Source: Chitinophagaceae bacterium
GTDB taxonomy: Bacteria > Bacteroidota > Bacteroidia > Chitinophagales > Chitinophagaceae
Direction of reading: 5' to 3'
Length of the DNA stretch: 10,178 bases
Assembly (NCBI GenBank): GCA_016741945.1
Contig: JACVCQ010000054.1
Span: forward strand, 1 to 10,178
The translations under genes and the position numbers were made by a program. Below the pieces are notes generated by a model. That model was not told where the DNA came from and did not search any database. It was given only the letters and a program-made list of their open reading frames with translations. Positions 5,837 through 10,178 of the stretch are shown in pieces; position 1 is the first letter of the stretch, and each line of letters opens with the position of its first letter.

Positions 5837-6238
5837 ATGACAGTACCTGAAAGACTCTATGCATTCATGCATTTTAAGCAATTAAAAGCCAGAACCGTTG
5901 AATTGGAATGTGGGTTGTCTAATGGCTATTTAGGAAAACAGCGAAAGAATAAGGGTTCTTTCGGCGGAAATATTCTCCGTAAAATAGAACAACGTTTTCC
6001 TGAGCTCAATATGACATGGTTACTCTCCGGTGATGGTGAAATGCTCAATGCAAAGTATCGCGAAGTAAACACAGTTTTGTTTGATACAGTAGAGGAGGAG
6101 TCAGCAATCTATGGCTCCGTTCAACAAGAAATCATCAGTTTATTGAGAAAACAAATCGAACAGATGGAATCTGCTTTGTCTGACAAACAAAAATTGATCC
6201 TCATTCTGGAAAAACAGTTAGAGGCCATAGATACATAA
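5837..6238 (+). CDS. Helix-turn-helix (phage-repressor-like) protein with C-terminal coiled coil
   Basis: This 133-residue protein has an N-terminal helix-turn-helix of the type seen in Bacteroidota Cro/CI-like regulators. ERLYAFM (5-11), ARTVELECGLSNGYLGKQRK (18-37) and KIEQRFPELNMTWLLSGDGEML (49-70, cut here) match the pattern 'S.GYI...I...YPEIN..WLLTG.GEML'. An acidic linker follows. Residues 96-131 (QQEIISLLRKQIEQMESAL and the following KQKLILILEKQLEAID) form a coiled coil likely to mediate dimerisation. No peptidase or ligand domain follows, unlike full S24-type repressors. It is probably a DNA-binding regulator with unknown targets. It is flanked by a candidate terminator or leader upstream and a strong terminator immediately after the stop, so it looks like a single-gene transcription unit. 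The start is supported by the conserved spacing to the helix-turn-helix. No Shine-Dalgarno is seen. Confidence 0.75.
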   Translation: MTVPERLYAFMHFKQLKARTVELECGLSNGYLGKQRKNKGSFGGNILRKIEQRFPELNMTWLLSGDGEMLNAKYREVNTVLFDTVEEESAIYGSVQQEIISLLRKQIEQMESALSDKQKLILILEKQLEAIDT

Positions 6239-6269
6239 AAAAAGCTATGGCATTCACCATAGCTTTTTT
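6239..6269. terminator. Strong bidirectional intrinsic terminator between convergent genes
   Basis: GCTATGG (6244-6250) pairs perfectly with CCATAGC (6257-6263) across the loop CATTCA. The stem is extended by A residues on the left and six T (6264-6269) on the right. It begins right at the stop codon of the helix-turn-helix gene and ends 20 bp before the stop of gcvP on the opposite strand. With A tract and T tract on either side of a perfect stem it can serve both convergent transcripts. Confidence 0.88.
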
Positions 6270-6288
6270 AGATGATGTTGAAATGCAT

Positions 6289-9159
6289 TTATTCAGACAT
6301 ATAAGAAGAAACCGGCTCACAAGTACAGATCAGGTTTCTGTCGCCATGTGTATTATTCACCCTAGCCACACTTGGCCAGAATTTATTCTGGGTTACATAA
6401 TACAATGGGAATGCCGCTTCCTGACGGCTATAGGCATGTTTCCATTCATCTGCACAAACAACGGCCTGCGTATGCGGCGCATTTTTTAATGGATTATCTA
6501 TCTTATCTGCTTTACCATCTTCAATAGACTTGATTTCTTTATAGATAGAGATCAATGCATCACAAAAACGATCCAATTCACCTTTGTCTTCACTCTCCGT
6601 AGGCTCAATCATAATAGTACCCGGTACAGGGAAGCTCATCGTCGGAGCATGGAATCCATAATCAATTAATCGCTTGGCCACATCTTCTGCTTCAATACCT
6701 ACACTTTGTTTGAATGGACGCAGATCTACAATAAATTCATGCGCACAAGTACCATTCTTACCTGCATACAATATCTTATAGTAAGGCTCCAGTTTTGCTT
6801 TCATGTAGTTGGCATTCAGAATCGCATATTCAGTAGACTGACGAATACCTTCTTCACCCAACATTTTGATATAGGCATAACTGATCAGCAGAATACTGGC
6901 AGAACCATACTGCGCTGCACTCACTGCTAAATTCGCATTACCTAAAACGGTATGACCCGGTAGGTATGGAGCTAATTTATCATTCACACAGATAGGTCCC
7001 ATGCCCGGTCCACCGCCACCATGTGGAATCGAAAATGTTTTGTGCAGATTCAGGTGACAAACATCTGCTCCGATCATACCCGGACTCGTTAATCCAACCT
7101 GTGCATTCATATTCGCACCATCCATGTATACCAATCCGCCATTGTCGTGAATGGTTTGACAGATATCTCTGATGGTCTCTTCAAATACACCATGGGTTGA
7201 TGGATAGGTCACCATCAATGCACCTAATGTATCTTTGTATTGTTCTGCTTTTGCTTTCAGATCTGCTACATCAATATTACCTGCATCATCACACTTTACT
7301 ACTACTACTTTGAAACCAGCCATCACCGCACTCGCAGGGTTAGTTCCGTGCGCACTGATAGGAATCAAAACGATGTTTCTGTGCGATTCATTTCTTGCAG
7401 CGTGATAAGCACGGATGGTCAACAGTCCCGCATATTCACCTTGCGCACCGCTATTGGGCTGTAAACTACAAGCTTTGAATCCGGTTACTTTACAGAGGTA
7501 ATCATTCAGTTCATGAATGATTTGCTGATAACCTGCTGTTTGAGATGCTGGAACAAAAGGATGTAATCCTCCAAACTCCGGCCAACTCACAGGAATCATT
7601 TCAGAAGCTGCATTCAATTTCATGGTACAACTACCCAAACTAATCATGCTGGTATTCAAGGAAAGATCTTTGTTCTCCAATTGTTTGATATATCGCATCA
7701 TCTGGCTTTCACTTCTGTGTGTATTGAATACAGGGTGGGTAAGGTATGCCGATGTACGCTGGAGAGTAGTGGGGAGTTGGTAGTTGACAGTTGACAGATT
7801 TTGTGTGTTGACTGTTGCTGCTTGTTTGCCGGTTGTTTGTGCGAAGATGTTCAGGATATGATTCACATCATCAACAGACGTGGTTTCATCTAAGCTGATC
7901 ACCACTGCATCTGAAGTATAGAAGAAATTTGTTTCTGCGGCTTCCGCATTTTTCTTCAAAGTGTCAATATTGATTCCTGATACATGTAAAGTGTCAAAAT
8001 AGCTTTCATTGTGCAGGGTTACTCCTAAGGCCTTCAATTCGCCTGCCAATGCTTGTGTTAACTGGTGAACACGTGTAGCAATATTTTTCAATCCACTTGA
8101 ACCATGATATACTGCATACATCGCAGCCATATTCGCTAACAATGCTTGTGCGGTACAAATATTAGAAGTAGCTTTTTCTCTTTTGATGTGTTGTTCTCTT
8201 GTTTGCAGTGCCATACGTAAAGCCCGATTACCCTGTGCATCGATGCTCACGCCAATCAATCGACCCGGGATGCCTCTTTTGAAATCATCTTTGGTAGCAA
8301 AGAAAGCAGCATGTGGTCCGCCAAACCCCATCGGAACACCAAAGCGCTGCGCACTACCTACTGCAACATCTGCGCCCAACTCACCCGGTGTAGTTAATAC
8401 AGTGAGTGCTAACAAATCAGTAGCCATGATTACCAATCCTTCAGCCGCATGTACCTGATCAATGAATGCTTTGTAATCATTCACAGAACCCTTACTGTTA
8501 GGATATTGAATCAACGCACCGAAATAGGTGTTGTCTATAGTTGCGGTTTGGTAATCGCCCACCACCACCTCAATACCAATCGGCTCAGCACGTGTAATCA
8601 ACACATCAATGGTTTGCTGGAAAGTATGTTGGTCAACAAACAATTTCGGTCTGCTGATCACATCTGTTTTATTAATATGGTGGAAGATCATGGCCATGGC
8701 TTCGGCAGCAGCTGTGGCTTCATCTAATAAAGAAGCATTCGAGATCGGTAATCCGGTGAGGTCGGCTACCATGGTCTGATAGTTCAATAAACTTTCCAAA
8801 CGACCCTGCGATATTTCAGCTTGATAGGGGGTGTATTGGGTATACCATCCCGGATTTTCGAAAATATTACGCAGGATCACACTGGGTGTGATGGTGCCAT
8901 AATATCCTTGTCCAATAAAATTCTTATAAAGTTTATTTTGGGAAGCAACTTTTTTCAGTTCTGTCAAATATGTGAATTCACTTACAGCAGCAGGAATGCC
9001 CAAAGGCTTTTTAATACGGATACTGTCCGGAATGGTCTTGCTGATCAGTTCTTCCATCGAAGAAAGACCGATGGTTTTGAGCATGGACTCGGTATCGGCT
9101 TGATTGGGTCCGATATGTCTTGTTTGAAATTCGGCTGACTGCTGTTCAAAAAGATTCAT
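6289..9159 (-). CDS. gcvP: Glycine dehydrogenase (decarboxylating), glycine cleavage system P-protein
   Basis: GcvP is a pyridoxal-phosphate enzyme that decarboxylates glycine and passes the aminomethyl group to the lipoyl arm of GcvH. This is the first step of glycine cleavage, which feeds one-carbon units to folate. At 956 residues it is the single-chain form, with both halves fused. The N-terminal half shows RHIGP (14-18), FIGQGYYGT (81-89), NPGWYTQYTPYQAEISQGR (102-120) and SLLDEATAAAEAM (143-155). The C-terminal half shows SLGSCTMKLNAASEM (507-521), QPNSGAQGEYAGL (567-579), AHGTNPASA (603-611) and the cofactor lysine Lys707 in NLHKTFSIPHGGGGPG (704-719). The end GDRNLICTCEP is normal. 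The region joining the halves (about 444-470) is low-complexity (see the heptad repeat). gcvT and gcvH are not adjacent, so the enzyme must use partners encoded elsewhere. A -7 box lies 65 bp upstream and a terminator follows. Confidence 0.98.
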   Translation of the reverse strand: MNLFEQQSAEFQTRHIGPNQADTESMLKTIGLSSMEELISKTIPDSIRIKKPLGIPAAVSEFTYLTELKKVASQNKLYKNFIGQGYYGTITPSVILRNIFENPGWYTQYTPYQAEISQGRLESLLNYQTMVADLTGLPISNASLLDEATAAAEAMAMIFHHINKTDVISRPKLFVDQHTFQQTIDVLITRAEPIGIEVVVGDYQTATIDNTYFGALIQYPNSKGSVNDYKAFIDQVHAAEGLVIMATDLLALTVLTTPGELGADVAVGSAQRFGVPMGFGGPHAAFFATKDDFKRGIPGRLIGVSIDAQGNRALRMALQTREQHIKREKATSNICTAQALLANMAAMYAVYHGSSGLKNIATRVHQLTQALAGELKALGVTLHNESYFDTLHVSGINIDTLKKNAEAAETNFFYTSDAVVISLDETTSVDDVNHILNIFAQTTGKQAATVNTQNLSTVNYQLPTTLQRTSAYLTHPVFNTHRSESQMMRYIKQLENKDLSLNTSMISLGSCTMKLNAASEMIPVSWPEFGGLHPFVPASQTAGYQQIIHELNDYLCKVTGFKACSLQPNSGAQGEYAGLLTIRAYHAARNESHRNIVLIPISAHGTNPASAVMAGFKVVVVKCDDAGNIDVADLKAKAEQYKDTLGALMVTYPSTHGVFEETIRDICQTIHDNGGLVYMDGANMNAQVGLTSPGMIGADVCHLNLHKTFSIPHGGGGPGMGPICVNDKLAPYLPGHTVLGNANLAVSAAQYGSASILLISYAYIKMLGEEGIRQSTEYAILNANYMKAKLEPYYKILYAGKNGTCAHEFIVDLRPFKQSVGIEAEDVAKRLIDYGFHAPTMSFPVPGTIMIEPTESEDKGELDRFCDALISIYKEIKSIEDGKADKIDNPLKNAPHTQAVVCADEWKHAYSRQEAAFPLYYVTQNKFWPSVARVNNTHGDRNLICTCEPVSSYMSE
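7763..7797 (-). repeat. Imperfect 7-bp tandem repeat inside gcvP
   Basis: On the plus strand, TTGACAG occurs twice in tandem (7784-7790 and 7791-7797). It is preceded by TTGGTAG (7777-7783), TGGGGAG (7770-7776) and AGAGTAG (7763-7769), a series of decaying heptads ending in AG. In the gcvP reading frame this encodes the stretch LSTVNYQLPTTLQ (455-467), in the linker between the two P-protein halves. Repeats of the CTGTCAA kind also occur, as I recall, between genes in Bacteroidota. Here the frame is kept and conserved motifs on both sides are intact, so the protein is probably unharmed. Confidence 0.5.
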
Positions 9160-9223
9160 AATATTGATAGACTTAAGTAGTTAGACAGAAATAACCGCCC
9201 AAAAGGCAGAATTTTAAACGCGG

Positions 9224-9231
9224 CAAAGGTA
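9224..9231 (-). promoter_or_regulatory. Probable gcvP promoter -7 box
   Basis: On the minus strand this reads TACCTTTG, an exact match to the Bacteroidota TAnnTTTG -7 consensus and identical to the box before higBA. The transcript would start near 9217, leaving a leader of about 58 nt before the gcvP ATG at 9159. No convincing -33 TTG was found at the usual spacing. The leader contains a short stem (CTGCC/GGCGG on the transcript) and the palindrome ACTTAAGT (9171-9178). It shows no glycine-riboswitch architecture. Confidence 0.55.
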
Positions 9232-9270
9232 AGTCTACCAAACGTGAAAATTCATCTTTTGTTTACCCGG

Positions 9271-9298
9271 TTGATAAGCTGTGAATCCAATAGTTTAA
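9271..9298 (+). promoter_or_regulatory. Possible promoter of the DUF3667 gene
   Basis: TTG (9271-9273) and TAGTTTAA (9291-9298) are separated by 17 bp, resembling a Bacteroidota -33/-7 pair with the final -7 G missing. The leader to the ATG at 9325 would be about 20 nt. The region is AT-rich, so a chance match is quite possible. Confidence 0.25.
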
Positions 9299-9324
9299 AT
9301 ATTTTTAATTCTATAATATAACAC

Positions 9325-10119
9325 ATGACTGCCCTGAATTGTTCCAATTGTTCGTCGCCATTAGATCCCACATTTAAGCATTGCCCTTTTTGTGGTCAAT
9401 CAACAGCCATACATCGCTTCAATCTAAAACACCTCATACATGAATTTTTTCATGCTTTTACTCATACCGATAAAGGGGCGTTGATTTTATTAAGAGATTT
9501 GGTAGTGAGACCGGCTACAGTACTCAGAGAATATATTGTAGAAGGAAAACGTAAGAAATATTTCAATCCTTTTACACTTTTGCTTTTGGTATTAGGTATA
9601 ACTGTTTTCATGAGTTCAATTTTTCATCCTATGCAGGGTGCAGAATCTGTTTATAAAGAACAAATGGCGTTAGCGAAAACAGAGAAGAAAAAAGCATTCA
9701 TGGCCACTATGGCCGATAAGCAAGCTAAGTTGAATGAGTGGCTCGAAAAGAAAATGAACCTGATTGTCTTTATAACAGCTCCACTCATGGCTTTGGGTTT
9801 TTGGTTGGTATTCAAAGGCAAAGGCTACAACTATGCAGAGCATTTAGTTGCATACCTTATACTTACCAGTTTTTTATCGTTGATCAGTAGTTTGTTATTT
9901 CTACCACTTTTAGGTGTTTTACCACCAGAAAGCAAGTTATGGATTGGATTAGCGAATCTGTTATTTCAAGTAATATATATCTGTTACGCTTATAAAGGAT
10001 TTTTAAAACTGAAAGGTTTTGGCGATATATTCATGGTAGTAGTCGCTAATGTCTTAGGGATGCTTTTTTGGTTTACCGTTTTGATGATTGCTATGTTGGT
10101 GTATCTGATATTTTTATAA
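9325..10119 (+). CDS. DUF3667 zinc-ribbon membrane protein
   Basis: This 264-residue protein of unknown function matches the Bacteroidota DUF3667 family. It starts with a zinc ribbon (Cys6, Cys9, Cys20, Cys23: CSNC and CPFCGQ). This is followed by the family signature HRFNLKHLIHEFFHAFTHTD (30-49), GALILLRDLVVRPATVLREY (51-70) and GKRKKYFNPFTLLL (74-87). Several hydrophobic segments suggest an inner-membrane protein: about 84-104, 144-164, 169-200 (possibly two), 207-225 and 235-262. A charged amphipathic stretch (116-143, KTEKKKAFMATMADK) lies between the first two. The zinc ribbon would face the cytoplasm. The role is unknown. It is divergent from gcvP and shares the 165-bp intergenic region with it, which is probably incidental. 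Confidence 0.85.
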   Translation: MTALNCSNCSSPLDPTFKHCPFCGQSTAIHRFNLKHLIHEFFHAFTHTDKGALILLRDLVVRPATVLREYIVEGKRKKYFNPFTLLLLVLGITVFMSSIFHPMQGAESVYKEQMALAKTEKKKAFMATMADKQAKLNEWLEKKMNLIVFITAPLMALGFWLVFKGKGYNYAEHLVAYLILTSFLSLISSLLFLPLLGVLPPESKLWIGLANLLFQVIYICYAYKGFLKLKGFGDIFMVVVANVLGMLFWFTVLMIAMLVYLIFL

Positions 10120-10157
10120 ACATTGTTACATCTGATTAACTTTTCTCAAATTATACC

Positions 10158-10178
10158 ATGGAACCTTGGGAAAAATTA
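10158..10178 (+). CDS. Possible start of a downstream gene, cut by the window edge
   Basis: An ATG 38 bp after the DUF3667 stop opens a frame reading MEPWEKL to the window end. Seven codons are too few to identify or confirm a gene. It is listed because the spacing and direction fit a following co-oriented gene. Confidence 0.25.

Noticed and set aside
9171..9178. ACTTAAGT in the gcvP leader, the same 8-mer as at 463-470
   Set aside because: An 8-bp AT-rich palindrome is expected by chance at this frequency, and the flanking bases do not match the conserved block.
9160..9223. Glycine riboswitch in the gcvP leader
   Set aside because: The inferred leader is only about 58 nt with one small stem. 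The two-aptamer architecture and conserved cores are not present.

Overview
The window looks like an ordinary chromosomal stretch from a member of the Bacteroidota, most likely a Chitinophagaceae-type bacterium. The support is: Bacteroidota-style promoter -7 boxes of the form TAnnTTTG with no clear Shine-Dalgarno sequences; families typical of that phylum (DUF3667, DUF6326, short Crp/Fnr regulators of the 'RVPQHQLASYLGI' kind, a single-chain GcvP of 956 residues); and a moderately low GC content. The genus is not determined.

Layout, left to right. (1) Positions 3-443 hold the C-terminal part of a Crp/Fnr-type regulator whose reading frame is interrupted by an in-frame TAG at 42-44. It is probably a decayed gene whose 5' end lies outside the window. 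(2) Positions 534-1883 hold two tandem paralogues encoding small secreted proteins, probably outer-membrane beta-barrels. Each is preceded, at exactly the same distance, by a near-identical 20-bp block. A four-helix membrane protein (DUF6326-like) follows 10 bp later. (3) Positions 2437-3134 hold a HigBA-type toxin-antitoxin pair, with a -7 box and a palindromic operator candidate that argue for a TTG start of the toxin. (4) On the minus strand, 5138-3170 carries a dienelactone-hydrolase-like protein followed by a zinc alcohol dehydrogenase, then further right a small conserved-looking hypothetical gene (5572-5258). (5) The divergent intergenic region 5573-5836 contains a hairpin plus T8 tract on the plus strand and two further hairpins. 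This is a possible small RNA or leader, placed just before a small helix-turn-helix protein with a C-terminal coiled coil (5837-6238). (6) A strong bidirectional terminator (6239-6269) separates that gene from gcvP (9159-6289, minus strand), the glycine-cleavage P-protein. (7) A divergent DUF3667 zinc-ribbon membrane protein (9325-10119) follows, and the start of another possible gene lies at the right edge.

The genes do not form one pathway. GcvP stands alone, without gcvT or gcvH nearby, and the dehydrogenase/hydrolase pair may be co-transcribed. No CRISPR array, insertion sequence, rRNA or tRNA was seen, and no gene-free stretch exceeds 300 bases. I see no convincing undescribed multi-gene system. 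The observations most worth checking are the RNA candidate before the helix-turn-helix gene, the duplicated barrel genes with their shared upstream element, and the HigBA operator and start.
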